From the IMG/VR virus record IMGVR_UViG_3300032265_001645, positions 1-57,279 of that record: a stretch of 57,279 nt of DNA; one strand, given 5' to 3'. A program made the translations under genes and the position numbers. The stretch's first letter is position 1. Each line of letters opens with the position of its first letter. Below the pieces are notes generated by a model. It searched no databases. It was not told the origin of the DNA and was given only the letters and a program-made list of their open reading frames with translations. The DNA is from a virus. Below, in pieces: positions 1 to 7,837 of this stretch.

Positions 1-34
1 CTACAAAATCATCGCTGAGGGTAAAAGAAAACAT
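1..34 (-). CDS. 5' end of a gene cut by the left edge; possibly class II ribonucleotide reductase
   Basis: An ATG at 34 on the minus strand is preceded by GGAG five bases upstream, and the frame stays open to the window edge, giving MFSFTLSDDFV. The gene follows the 487-residue gene in the same direction. The few residues resemble the N-terminus of phage class II ribonucleotide reductases (FTLSxEFV), but eleven residues cannot prove it. The start is well supported; the function is a guess. Confidence 0.4.
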   Translation of the reverse strand, partial: MFSFTLSDDFV

Positions 35-65
35 GGACACTCCATTTCAAGGGTATAAACGACTA

Positions 66-78
66 TTATCAGATAACA
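66..78. repeat. Near-palindrome TTATCAGATAACA, first of two copies
   Basis: The 13-base string is TTATC-A-GATAA plus CA, an odd-length palindrome. It lies between the stop at 88 and the ATG at 34, where an operator could sit. The same 13 bases occur at 725-737 inside the next gene. Function unknown; it may be chance. Confidence 0.3.
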
Positions 79-87
79 GGAAAAATG

Positions 88-1551
88 TTACTCAAGCCCA
101 TCTGAGAGGATTTGCGATACAGCAGTCTCAGATAGACCTTCATTTGGGAGCTCACGAAGAGATGTGGCTTTATCCCCGAACAAGGCTGACATTACACCGC
201 CAGAGGTCTGGCGCTCTACTGTCATCCTTACAAATTCTTTATTCTCCTCCAATTCCTTCATTTGCTTGACCAATCTAAAGAGTCGATCCATCTCTTGGGA
301 AGTATTTGGGTCAGGATACCCACCATTTAATTCTTCTGCAAATCGTGCAAAAGCAACGCGGGAGCCTTGTATTTCAATCATTGTATTCAATAAACTCTTT
401 AATTGGTCTTTAGTCTTTACCTCAATTGGGAGATTAAAAGCACATGAGTTGTTAGGTTTAAAGGCAGGGCAATTGTTTGCCACAAAGCAGGTGTTACACT
501 GGCGTAGCGATACAGTTGAGCTATTTAATACCGGAACATCTCTAATTGTGGTCTGACCGAACTCATCCTTCTCCATTACGGTCTTGCTAGAAATGCCAAA
601 AACCGGCAGAGGTTGAAGCGATTCTGGGTTTCTTGTCTCTAAATTATTCCGCATGTCTAGGGCCCTGTTATCAGGTTCGACCCCACCTGTTTCCGCTTCT
701 CCTGGATCATCCTTGAACTCACTGTTATCAGATAACAAGGGGTTAAAACCATTATTCAAAGAGTTCTCCAACTGTAGGTATGACCAGATTGCCAGCTTGG
801 TTACTTCATTAGAATCATCGGCTAGGATCAAATTATAGTCTAGCCCAGCATTTTCTATGACTGCCTTATATCGCGCACGAGCTTGATCTTTCATACGCTT
901 AGGATAACGGTGTAGCTTTTTACCGTCCCAAACTATGGTCTCTCCTCTCATCATTGGGGATAACCATGCCAGGGTACTTACCGAGGTAAAGGGGATCTGT
1001 CGTAGGTTCTCTGGGTTCATAAACCCTATGGCGTGGAACTTTGTGCCAAACTGTGTGACAAGAGCTCGTGTAATGCCAGCCAGAGCCTTATCCTCATTAA
1101 TGGACGGACCGTTAATGCCAACATTGGGGTATTTCTTTGCCAGACGATGAAGTTCATTGTGGCCCTGTGTATGATCCCAAATAGGTATAAAACGGTCATG
1201 ACCAAAATCTACCCAAAAGGTCTCTCTAGACTCTTCAAGGTAAGCTTTACCCAGAGATGAGTTGAACTCTATGGCCATATCGATACGGTCGCTGTTTATA
1301 ATAACCCAGTCTTCAAAGTTGGTATCAAACTCAACAAGCTCTTCTTTGGTTAGTTCTTTCTCATTATTGATCTTTGCGGTCACGTATACATGAGTGGCAT
1401 CATCAAAACGATCTGAGATCAAATAGTCTTTAGTTGTGGGTAGGCCACGCTTTACTAGGCGCCAGTAATTGACCCCAATATGCTTTACACCAGCTTCTTC
1501 TAAGAGTTTACGGTGAGATGGGACTTCCCCACCCAAAAATACAATATCCAT
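88..1551 (-). CDS. TGT/DpdA-like TIM-barrel protein with C-terminal Cys cluster (putative)
   Basis: 487 residues. The N-terminal half has the layout of the tRNA-guanine transglycosylase / DpdA barrel: a start FLGGEVPSHRKLLEEAG, a central strand-loop with GINGPS (about 146-150), then HAIGFM (173-178) and PFTSVSTLAWLS (187-198). DpdA proteins swap guanine for 7-deazaguanine in phage DNA. The usual aspartate in the SVDS-type motif appears to be serine here, so catalysis is doubtful. The C-terminal half carries C352, C355, C361 and C370, a possible metal or Fe-S site, then a charged helical tail. No deazaguanine synthesis genes are visible in the window. Family assignment is from pattern only. 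Confidence 0.4.
   Translation of the reverse strand: MDIVFLGGEVPSHRKLLEEAGVKHIGVNYWRLVKRGLPTTKDYLISDRFDDATHVYVTAKINNEKELTKEELVEFDTNFEDWVIINSDRIDMAIEFNSSLGKAYLEESRETFWVDFGHDRFIPIWDHTQGHNELHRLAKKYPNVGINGPSINEDKALAGITRALVTQFGTKFHAIGFMNPENLRQIPFTSVSTLAWLSPMMRGETIVWDGKKLHRYPKRMKDQARARYKAVIENAGLDYNLILADDSNEVTKLAIWSYLQLENSLNNGFNPLLSDNSEFKDDPGEAETGGVEPDNRALDMRNNLETRNPESLQPLPVFGISSKTVMEKDEFGQTTIRDVPVLNSSTVSLRQCNTCFVANNCPAFKPNNSCAFNLPIEVKTKDQLKSLLNTMIEIQGSRVAFARFAEELNGGYPDPNTSQEMDRLFRLVKQMKELEENKEFVRMTVERQTSGGVMSALFGDKATSLRELPNEGLSETAVSQILSDGLE
725..737. repeat. Second copy of TTATCAGATAACA
   Basis: Identical to 66-78 but inside the coding sequence of the 487-residue gene, where it encodes LLSDN. The coding position weakens an operator reading, although some phage repressors bind stoperator sites within genes. 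Confidence 0.25.
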
Positions 1552-1554
1552 CCG

Positions 1555-2019
1555 TTATTCCCATCTATGGGCGGATAGGTCATCAAATGCAAGCTTTGCC
1601 CTAAGCTCTTTTTGGTTTTCCAGCTCTGTTTTAAGCTCATCCCAAGGCTTTACTTGGCGCTTGGTTCTAACAAATTTAGGTGCGGCAAACATTAAAGAGG
1701 TTACGCCAGCCCCGTATGCCTTAGATATACGATCTACATCAGCATCAACAAAAAGCTCAACAACTCCCAAAGATCTCATGACCTGTAGCTGTCGCAGTCT
1801 TAGGTCCTGTCCTTCATAGGCTATAGTGTTATCTAACAAATCTGCATGACCAATAACCATATTAGCGCGAAGCCAATGCTCAGCCTCATCTTTTGTGCCA
1901 TCGGTAGCTATAACTACTCGGTAGCTTGTTAGGAGAACTCGATAAAGCTTTAGACCCTCATGTATTGGATCGCCCACTTCGGTTCGTAGAACTCCATCTA
2001 ACGAAACCAATGCTGTCAT
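1555..2019 (-). CDS. HAD-like phosphatase-fold protein lacking the nucleophile Asp
   Basis: 154 residues. The N-terminus ALVSLDGVLR matches HAD motif I (DxDGxL) except that the first aspartate, the phosphoryl nucleophile, is serine 6. IATDGT (37-42) fits motif II and the ELFVDADVDRI region (89-98) fits motif IV. A HAD hydrolase normally removes phosphate from nucleotides, sugars or polynucleotide ends; with Ser at the nucleophile position this one may be inactive or binding-only. The stop overlaps the start of nothing downstream, while its own start overlaps the nucleotidyltransferase gene by 4 nt, which suggests joint translation. Confidence 0.5.
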   Translation of the reverse strand: MTALVSLDGVLRTEVGDPIHEGLKLYRVLLTSYRVVIATDGTKDEAEHWLRANMVIGHADLLDNTIAYEGQDLRLRQLQVMRSLGVVELFVDADVDRISKAYGAGVTSLMFAAPKFVRTKRQVKPWDELKTELENQKELRAKLAFDDLSAHRWE

Positions 2020-2948
2020 TTTTTCTTTTGCGCCACTCTTCTAATAAGGGTTCGGGCTGTTGGGAGTTCCACGCCGTATAGATCTAATTGAGTTTCTTTT
2101 TGAAGGTCATCTTTATAACTTTTAATTGCTTTTAAAGCTTGAACTACTCCAGATTTTTTACCTGCTTGCCACCTATAGTTGTGAAAATCATAGTAACCGG
2201 CACCTGTAGAACTAAAAGCCTCTTTACGTCCAGCGTGTATATCATCATACACTGCAACTGCTTGGTCTACGGCTAGCATAAGCCGTCTCTCGGCATTAAT
2301 TCTATACGCATCATTTGGTGCTGCTTTAATATCCGCCAAGGCAAGCTGGTATCTAGATACCAACTCCATAGCAACATTGTAATCACGATTAGACTGTTGT
2401 TCCCAAGCACGTGAAAAAGGTGCGTGATCTGAAGGGCTGGGCTCTACCGTCCAATTATCTTCAGTAAGATCGTAAGCAGCGTACGGGTTAATATCCTTGA
2501 TATCTGACTGAGGGTTGACGTAGTAGGTAAGCTCGTAACCATTCCAACTTTTTGTTTCTGGGAGGAGGTCTTCGTTAAAACCCTCATTGAACATAGAAGC
2601 GATTTCTGCATTAGATAGTCCCGCGTACTCTAGGTTGTGCTGTCTGAATAATGGGTAGTTAATTCCAACTAAACAATCAAGATCACCGGGATCTCGGTGG
2701 GCCGACCATTGATAAGAAACTCCGGAACCAGCAAGCCATACATGTGCCCACTTGCTGGGTCCAGAATATTCAAGAGATAAGTGATCAAATAAAAGTCTGG
2801 TTATATTATTTCTAACCCAAGGCTTTATGCGATTACCCGAAAAAAGGTTTGGATCTAATCCCGCATCAGGCGCGCTGAAGTAAGAGGTTGATCCCGGAGA
2901 GATATCAACCACTTCACCAAATTTAGCCAAAAGCCTGTCTTTGTCCAT
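2016..2948 (-). CDS. Nucleotidyltransferase-like protein
   Basis: 310 residues. The segment WLAGSGVSYQW...DPGDLD (72-91) matches the polymerase-beta-like nucleotidyltransferase signature: a G-S-G helix turn, then D-x-D (89, 91) that would hold catalytic metal ions. The remainder is largely helical with a basic C-terminus. Such enzymes add NMP to RNA, protein or small molecules; the substrate here is unknown. It overlaps the HAD-like gene by 4 nt, so the two probably act together, for example on nucleic-acid ends (inference). The start has only a weak ribosome site. Confidence 0.55.
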   Translation of the reverse strand: MDKDRLLAKFGEVVDISPGSTSYFSAPDAGLDPNLFSGNRIKPWVRNNITRLLFDHLSLEYSGPSKWAHVWLAGSGVSYQWSAHRDPGDLDCLVGINYPLFRQHNLEYAGLSNAEIASMFNEGFNEDLLPETKSWNGYELTYYVNPQSDIKDINPYAAYDLTEDNWTVEPSPSDHAPFSRAWEQQSNRDYNVAMELVSRYQLALADIKAAPNDAYRINAERRLMLAVDQAVAVYDDIHAGRKEAFSSTGAGYYDFHNYRWQAGKKSGVVQALKAIKSYKDDLQKETQLDLYGVELPTARTLIRRVAQKKK

Positions 2949-2981
2949 GGTCTAATTATCTACCTTTTTTGTCGTTACGTC

Positions 2982-3281
2982 TTACTTATTAGGCTCCTGT
3001 GATGCTGGTGGAGATAGGCGAAGAGTGGTGTACTCAGCAGCTGCTTGTGCTGCAAGGTCAAAAAGCACCTCTTGGCAGTAACGACGAACTTCAATTAGTG
3101 TAGCGTCACGTTCAACATCTACCCCTGCAATCGCAGCTTTGTTACGTTCAATGTACATTGTTCCATCAGTATCAACAAGAACTACAAATCCAAACTTAAT
3201 ATTTGGCAATGCGCTCTTTTGATCGTTGGTTGATCCGTCTTCGTTTACAATTGTTGCGTCATCTACTGTTGCTTCTGTCAT
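2982..3281 (-). CDS. Hypothetical 99-residue protein
   Basis: A good ribosome site (AGGAG) precedes the ATG. The N-terminal 25 residues are polar and acidic. The middle (28-60) looks like a beta hairpin with FGFVVLVDTDGTMYIER, and a helix rich in Ala follows (70-87). No family recognised. It lies 9 nt downstream of the zinc-finger-like gene and in the same direction. Confidence 0.7.
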   Translation of the reverse strand: MTEATVDDATIVNEDGSTNDQKSALPNIKFGFVVLVDTDGTMYIERNKAAIAGVDVERDATLIEVRRYCQEVLFDLAAQAAAEYTTLRLSPPASQEPNK

Positions 3282-3290
3282 TTGGTGCTC

Positions 3291-3869
3291 CTAATCGTTA
3301 TACATGCCGGCTTGTTTGCGTTTCTTTGTTACTACGAACGACTTCACTACACAGAAGTCACACAGGTAAATACTAGTGGTTGAAACTGGAAGTCCCAACT
3401 CTTTACGATCTGCCTGAGTCTTTGGTACGATCTTCTTGCGGTCTGAGCCATAATCTGCGCACATTCCTGCAGGGCGCAAGTGTAGGTCGTAACACTTCAT
3501 AGCATCTTCACCAAAGGTTGACTTAGTATGATAGTACTCTGGATCAATATCTGCAAGTCCGCCTCCTAGGCCACCTGCTTGCTCACGCAAACTCTTAATA
3601 ATCTGTTTACGTGCAGCTTCTTTGCTCCAGGTTTCACTACCAACTTTAAGAAGAGAGCCCGCATGTTTAACGCCTGCAGATTCATGTTTTTCAATTGCAA
3701 ACTCTAAAGTAATATCGTCATCGGGGTTTCCCTCAAAATCAGGCAGTTCCTCAATGGTTTTACAATCCCAGCAATAAAGCAGACGAATTTTATCGCTATC
3801 GTCCTTTACTTCAATGTATTCCCCGCCGAGATCAGCAGGGCTTTTAGCATTTCCAAATAGATCGCTCAT
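3291..3869 (-). CDS. Hypothetical protein with scattered Cys pairs
   Basis: 192 residues, preceded by GAGGGAG. There is a CWDC pair near residues 33-36 and a CDFC pair near 169-172, the usual look of a split zinc ribbon that would bring the two ends together. The middle has a basic helix (SWSKEAARKQIIKSL-like) and a Gly-rich loop (GGLGGG). No enzyme motif is seen. It heads the run of small basic genes to its left. Confidence 0.65.
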   Translation of the reverse strand: MSDLFGNAKSPADLGGEYIEVKDDSDKIRLLYCWDCKTIEELPDFEGNPDDDITLEFAIEKHESAGVKHAGSLLKVGSETWSKEAARKQIIKSLREQAGGLGGGLADIDPEYYHTKSTFGEDAMKCYDLHLRPAGMCADYGSDRKKIVPKTQADRKELGLPVSTTSIYLCDFCVVKSFVVTKKRKQAGMYND

Positions 3870-3898
3870 AGCACTCCCTCAATAGGAGAACTACTCTA

Positions 3899-4489
3899 TC
3901 ACATAGAGCCTTTAATATTAACTTCCTTGGGTTTTGGAGTAGATTTACGTTTTTTTGCCTCTTTTTTTGCCTTTACAGCATAATAGTTCTTTTCGGCAGC
4001 CTCAAGTACTCCACCCAATCTGGCGCTAGTAAAATCTTCTTCGTTTCTTCCAAAAGCAGCCTCTGTTGATAACCCCTGTTCACGCATAAAAGCGGTTCCT
4101 GCAGAGGTTCCTCTTTTTCTTTTTTCTTTTATATAGTTAGGCTGTTCTTTAGCAGCCTCAATTTTTGAACGATTTCTTCCAGGATTTCTAAAAAAGTATC
4201 TTTTAGACTTAGCAGCTATTTCTGCTCCAAGTTGAGTTTGGCCTCCATAAGTATGGCCTTCAGCTTGAAGGGAGCCTTCGTGCCCTATTTCGTTAGATTC
4301 ACCTAAACCGCCTCGCGGCATAGCGTTAAGTCTAGGATTAGAGCCTTCTCCAGAAAGGTTATTAAAATCAGATTTTCCGGTATCGCGTAAATATTTTTCA
4401 TTTGCTTGTTTTGTAGCCGCTAAATGTACTGCTAGGGGTACCGCCCCAGTTACAAGACGCTCGGATTGTTTACCTTTTTTCTCACTCAT
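3899..4489 (-). CDS. Basic, probably disordered hypothetical protein
   Basis: 196 residues from the ATG at 4489, which has GAGGG at good distance; a second in-frame ATG at 4501 with AAAGG would add four residues. The protein is rich in Lys, Arg, Gly, Asn and Ser, lacks a hydrophobic core, and ends in a Lys-rich tail. It overlaps the gene to its right by 8 nt. No family recognised. It belongs to the run of small basic proteins between 3.9 and 7.8 kb, whose role may be DNA or RNA binding or packaging with the genome (inference). Confidence 0.65.
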   Translation of the reverse strand: MSEKKGKQSERLVTGAVPLAVHLAATKQANEKYLRDTGKSDFNNLSGEGSNPRLNAMPRGGLGESNEIGHEGSLQAEGHTYGGQTQLGAEIAAKSKRYFFRNPGRNRSKIEAAKEQPNYIKEKRKRGTSAGTAFMREQGLSTEAAFGRNEEDFTSARLGGVLEAAEKNYYAVKAKKEAKKRKSTPKPKEVNIKGSM

Positions 4490-5048
4490 ACTTGCCCTCA
4501 TAAATACCTTTAATAGCTTGATTAACTATCTCAGTTCTTTCCTTAGGAGTTCTACGTCGTTTTGCAACTTCCATATTGCGATCGCGATAGGCGCGACCAA
4601 TAGGGGTATCGCTATCTACGGCACTAATAGGCATGGCTCTTTCAGGATCAAGTTGATTAATTTTAATAGTATGGGCTTTTGTCATAGACTCAGGAGCTTG
4701 TCCCACAAGATGCGGGCGACTGCTATTTACTGGCCGCTTACCTTGAAGGCGCTCTCTATTAGCTTTATGTGGGTTAATTGCACGCGTGTCACCATCCATA
4801 GCTCGAAGGTTTTGTGCCATTTTTTTTGTTAAACGTTTAGACACTGGTGTTGCTAAACCACGAGTTTCAGCATTTTTATGTGCTTTTGTTTCACAATTTT
4901 TACATAAAGGAACAATATTGGCTTGAGAACCGTTTTCATCAAGAGAAGTAAGTACAACAGCTTTACGGGCAGGTGCTTCGCAATTAGGACCATGACAAGC
5001 GGAATATGTTTGAGAGGCGCCGCCATCTAAAATACTTTTACGGGCCAT
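4482..5048 (-). CDS. Small basic protein with N-terminal HNH-like Cys pairs
   Basis: 188 residues starting MARKSILDGG. A Cys cluster near residues 18-23 (CHGPNC) and a later CKNC (about 49-52) could bind zinc in an HNH/treble-clef-like fold, but no clear catalytic His-Asn-His is seen. The C-terminal half is basic and polar. It contains AHTIKINQLDP, which recurs as AHTIKATYMKQTDP in the 99-residue protein at 12519-12818, so the two may share a module. The start overlaps the stop of the 56-residue gene by one base. Confidence 0.6.
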   Translation of the reverse strand: MARKSILDGGASQTYSACHGPNCEAPARKAVVLTSLDENGSQANIVPLCKNCETKAHKNAETRGLATPVSKRLTKKMAQNLRAMDGDTRAINPHKANRERLQGKRPVNSSRPHLVGQAPESMTKAHTIKINQLDPERAMPISAVDSDTPIGRAYRDRNMEVAKRRRTPKERTEIVNQAIKGIYEGKYE

Positions 5049-5218
5049 TACTCGCCCTTCATTTCTTTAAATTTGCGATCTAATAAATTTTTATTATGAA
5101 CAGGGTGAGATGACGGAGCGTCATGTGTTGATCCAATAATAAGATTATCTAAACGTCCGGCCACTGTCTTAACAACTTTAAGAGCTGAGGATTTTTTTAT
5201 TCTCGGCTTTTTAGCCAT
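5048..5218 (-). CDS. 56-residue basic protein
   Basis: Minus-strand frame from ATG 5218 to TAA 5048, preceded by AAGGAG six bases upstream. It starts MAKKPRIKKSSALKVV and ends RKFKEMKGE. It fills the gap between two annotated-size genes exactly, sharing one base with the next gene. Strongly basic at the N-terminus, with no recognised family. Confidence 0.75.
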   Translation of the reverse strand: MAKKPRIKKSSALKVVKTVAGRLDNLIIGSTHDAPSSHPVHNKNLLDRKFKEMKGE

Positions 5219-5227
5219 TTTGGCTCC

Positions 5228-5500
5228 TTAAAGAGTTGGGCCCATCTTATTAGTGTATGAGTCTGAGATACGGCGTGTTGAGCTTGTAGCCGTAATTTTT
5301 CCTGGAGACACCTTAGTAGCTGACTCTTGGTCGATGTAGTCATAGTTCCAGTAAGGATTGAGAGCACTGCGATTTGCGCGCACGATCTCATCGCCCATGC
5401 CTGGATCTACCTCTGTATTAGGGCGCACCTTGCGGTACTTGCCATCTGTAGAGCCTTCATTGAGTCCCTCATTTAGTGAGCGTGATTCGTTAGTTGCCAT
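5228..5500 (-). CDS. Hypothetical 90-residue protein
   Basis: Polar protein with the central segment GDEIVRANRSALNPYWNYDY, followed by a Ser/Thr-rich basic tail. No hydrophobic segment or catalytic motif. It sits 9 nt upstream of the 56-residue gene and is preceded by a ribosome site (AAAGGA). Confidence 0.65.
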   Translation of the reverse strand: MATNESRSLNEGLNEGSTDGKYRKVRPNTEVDPGMGDEIVRANRSALNPYWNYDYIDQESATKVSPGKITATSSTRRISDSYTNKMGPTL

Positions 5501-5514
5501 TATTTATCCTTTTC

Positions 5515-5985
5515 CTATTTCCAGCCGACTTGGCCGTTATTTAAATCACGGTAATGCGATACAGAACTTGCGCCACAGCCAGAACATTTTGATTTAACCA
5601 TTTTACTGTCTTTTGCTGGGGCCCAATGATGTCCTGGATGATCTTTAGTGTGTGCTTTTCTAATTCTGTTTCCATCAGAGTCTACGGTTGAAACGTGTCC
5701 TTTTCCAATGGTGTGCCCCACTGCGCTTCTTTCACTGGGGGTGTTTAGCCCTACTTGACGTTCTATTCCTGATCTAGGGTTGCTTTCGCGTGGAGCCATA
5801 ACATTTCCAGAAGCACGATTATTATCTTTAGCTCTAGGAAACCAGGTACCCACACCACTATCCATAGCTTTTGTATCTATTCTCCCCCATTTAGCTGCGT
5901 CACCGTAAGCTTCCATAGTCTTTTCATGATTACGAACAGACTTAGCTGTGCGACGTGGGTTCATTTCTCTACGTGGCTTAGACAT
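5515..5985 (-). CDS. Basic protein with C-terminal CSGCG zinc motif
   Basis: 156 residues starting MSKPRREMNPRR. The N-terminal two thirds are basic, polar and Gly/Asn-rich. KCSGCGASSVSHYR (about 133-146) holds a Cys pair and a nearby His, a possible half zinc ribbon. The segment RKAHTKDHPGHHW is His-rich and could add metal ligands. It overlaps the next Lys-rich gene by one base. Confidence 0.6.
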   Translation of the reverse strand: MSKPRREMNPRRTAKSVRNHEKTMEAYGDAAKWGRIDTKAMDSGVGTWFPRAKDNNRASGNVMAPRESNPRSGIERQVGLNTPSERSAVGHTIGKGHVSTVDSDGNRIRKAHTKDHPGHHWAPAKDSKMVKSKCSGCGASSVSHYRDLNNGQVGWK

Positions 5986-6419
5986 TACTTCTTCTTTTTC
6001 TTTTTTGTCTTAGGAAGAAGTGCGCGTGCACGAGAGGCAGGAGATTTTTTCTTAAGCTTTTCTTTAGCTTCCATCTTTTCTTTAAGTACAGACTCTGTGG
6101 TCTTCTTCTTAATGTTTTCAATCTTTACAGAAGCTTTTTGCTCCCCCATTTTTTTGAAAAGTTCATCAGTAGGGTAACCTTTAGGCTTAGGTTTTTCTGT
6201 TCCTTTAGGGTTTTCTGGGTTTCTATTGTGATTTCTTTTCCCCTCCATAGAAGCATCATACTGCTCGTTATAGTTATTACGAGGTTTAGGATTAGGCGTG
6301 CCTTTATAAGGATGCTTTTTATCGTCCGGATTCATAGGATATTTCTTATCCCTAGCGGACTCATCTTTTTTCTTTTTCTTTGGGTCTTCCCACTCATGAT
6401 TAAACTGTTCGCGTGCCAT
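5985..6419 (-). CDS. Lys-rich disordered protein
   Basis: 144 residues dominated by Lys, Pro, Asn and Glu, with Lys runs near both ends. The C-terminus finishes in six consecutive lysines. There is no sign of a globular fold except a possible helix at 85-120. A highly basic protein encoded with structural neighbours could bind the packaged genome or polyanions, but nothing in the sequence proves that. The ribosome site is GGAAGGA. Confidence 0.65.
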   Translation of the reverse strand: MAREQFNHEWEDPKKKKKDESARDKKYPMNPDDKKHPYKGTPNPKPRNNYNEQYDASMEGKRNHNRNPENPKGTEKPKPKGYPTDELFKKMGEQKASVKIENIKKKTTESVLKEKMEAKEKLKKKSPASRARALLPKTKKKKKK

Positions 6420-6477
6420 AGTAATCCTTCCTTAGATCCTTGTATTTTCCCTTAATTATGACAGATTGTCTGTGTAA

Positions 6478-6657
6478 CTACCGCGGTTTTGCCATTGCGG
6501 CTTTAAGATTCTTTGCGTGCCCACGATTGCGACAGTCTGAGCACTTACCGGTAGACCCGGCAAAGGTTGCTGCTACTGGATCCATAGGTGCTCCGCACCC
6601 AGGGCATTCTTTTGACCCACCGTATGTAGTCTCTGTATAGATCTGCTCGCGTGCCAT
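6478..6657 (-). CDS. 59-residue zinc-ribbon protein
   Basis: ATG at 6657, stop TAG at 6478. The product has CPGC (18-21) and CSDC (39-42), a four-Cys zinc ribbon spaced by 17 residues, then a basic tail. It begins MAREQIYTET, close to MAREQ of the gene on its left. AGGGA lies eight bases before the ATG, and its ATG shares one base with the stop of the gene on its right. Probably binds nucleic acid or protein. Confidence 0.75.
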   Translation of the reverse strand: MAREQIYTETTYGGSKECPGCGAPMDPVAATFAGSTGKCSDCRNRGHAKNLKAAMAKPR

Positions 6658-7019
6658 TACCAGAATCCCTGGCCTTGAGCGTTGCGAGCTGTTCCCTGAG
6701 CTCCTGCGGAACCGTAGGTATCCACACGAACTGGGTTTGGTGAAAAGTCTTCATTGACATTTATAACATCTCTGATGCCAAGAGCCCGCGTGCGATAACC
6801 CATTTGAGCTGGAAGAAACTGGATCTGCGGAAGATTTGGTCTAACAATTTCTTGAAGACGATCTCCCGGCATTGTTATAGCATTTAATGCTCTAGAAATT
6901 AAAGACTCTTGAACGCTAGCAAAAGGCCCTAAGTAGTCGTATCTAATCTCTTGTTCATTTGTATCTCCAACAATGGGGCGACCTTTAGAATGGTCATAAA
7001 CGCCGTCAGCTGAGTTCAC
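6657..7019 (-). CDS. Hypothetical 120-residue protein
   Basis: Starts with GTG at 7019 behind GAGGAC, overlapping the helix-turn-helix gene by 4 nt (GTGA). The body has a helix QESLISRALNAIT and the segment RTRALGIRDVINVNEDFSPNPVRVD; the C-terminus is Gly/Ala/Gln-rich. No family recognised. Confidence 0.6.
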   Translation of the reverse strand: MNSADGVYDHSKGRPIVGDTNEQEIRYDYLGPFASVQESLISRALNAITMPGDRLQEIVRPNLPQIQFLPAQMGYRTRALGIRDVINVNEDFSPNPVRVDTYGSAGAQGTARNAQGQGFW

Positions 7020-7225
7020 TTAATGTCCTCATCAAAGCTAGCTATACGAGAAGCATGGCCCTCGATATGTGCACGTGAAAAACGTGTGTGCCCACCAAAA
7101 GTCTGAACGCCTTGGATGTAGCCTTTTTTGTGCCAGTTACGAATAGTTTTTGGGTCAACCATAAGCCTAACAGCGGCTTCGTGAGAAGTCATGAATGGTT
7201 TTTGAGGTCTTTTGTTTTTTGCCAT
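7016..7225 (-). CDS. MerR/excisionase-like helix-turn-helix protein
   Basis: 69 residues from ATG 7225; longer in-frame starts would overlap the gene to the right, whose stop is at 7227. The sequence MTSHEAAVRLMVDPKTIRNW, then HKKGYI and TFGGHTRF, is the classic winged helix-turn-helix of MerR, BldC and phage excisionase-like proteins: helix-turn-helix, then a wing ending in HTRF before the next helix. It is likely a DNA-binding regulator or nucleoid-type protein. There is no effector domain. Confidence 0.8.
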   Translation of the reverse strand: MAKNKRPQKPFMTSHEAAVRLMVDPKTIRNWHKKGYIQGVQTFGGHTRFSRAHIEGHASRIASFDEDIK

Positions 7226-7226
7226 G

Positions 7227-7772
7227 TTAGTTCCAATGTGGTCGTAGATGAGTAAACTGACGAGAAACTGTTGGGTTAAACTCTGCAGGTACATTAGCGG
7301 AGATGTTTGCTTTACCGTCATTCACAAGGTGTGGGGCTGGAGCTAGCTTCATCTTAGGAGTATTGCGGTTTACTTTCATCGCAATGCCACCATCTATATA
7401 CTCTACTGAGTAAAGGTTTTGCTTTAATCTGCGATCTGGTGCTAATCCTTCGGGCCAAAAATATTGAGCTTGATCAATTCTTTCACCTTTGTGAACACCG
7501 CGTTGATACCCACGTTGGTTCTGTCTATTCTTAAGTGAATCTAAAACTGTGTCTGATGTTGATGATGCGCGACCGCGATCGTCACGACGAGAACGAATAG
7601 TTCCTAGGTAACCATCTGGATACTCTGCCTCTGGGGTACGACCAATACCAAGACGTAGGAAGTCCATATCATTACGAGGAATGACTGGAGTACCGCCACC
7701 GCCTGTGGTCGTGTAAGCACCTACGTAGCCATTGGCTCCGAGGTACTGCCAGTTTTGATGTGCTGAGGGCAT
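7227..7772 (-). CDS. Hypothetical 181-residue protein
   Basis: The first gene downstream of the terminator at 7787-7822, so it may begin a transcription unit. Gly/Thr-rich N-terminus (YTTTGGGGTP), many Arg and Asp in the middle, and aromatic residues near the C-terminus (FTHLRPHW). No membrane segment or catalytic motif. Could be structural; function unknown. Confidence 0.6.
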   Translation of the reverse strand: MPSAHQNWQYLGANGYVGAYTTTGGGGTPVIPRNDMDFLRLGIGRTPEAEYPDGYLGTIRSRRDDRGRASSTSDTVLDSLKNRQNQRGYQRGVHKGERIDQAQYFWPEGLAPDRRLKQNLYSVEYIDGGIAMKVNRNTPKMKLAPAPHLVNDGKANISANVPAEFNPTVSRQFTHLRPHWN

Positions 7773-7786
7773 GCTGTAATTCTACG

Positions 7787-7822
7787 CCTAAAAGCAAAAA
7801 GCGGGAGGGTTTACCTCCCGCT
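7787..7822 (-). terminator. Rho-independent terminator on the minus strand
   Basis: A perfect 9-bp stem, 7800-7808 with 7814-7822 (AGCGGGAGG/CCTCCCGCT), has a 5-base loop. On the minus strand the stem is followed by TTTTTGCTTTT. It lies directly after the holin-like gene and would end the lysis transcript. Confidence 0.85.
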
Positions 7823-7837
7823 ATTTACTTTAATATG

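Noticed and set aside
33-269. 78-codon plus-strand frame at the left edge
   Set aside because: It overlaps the minus-strand 487-residue gene and the well-supported ATG at 34, and shows no protein pattern.
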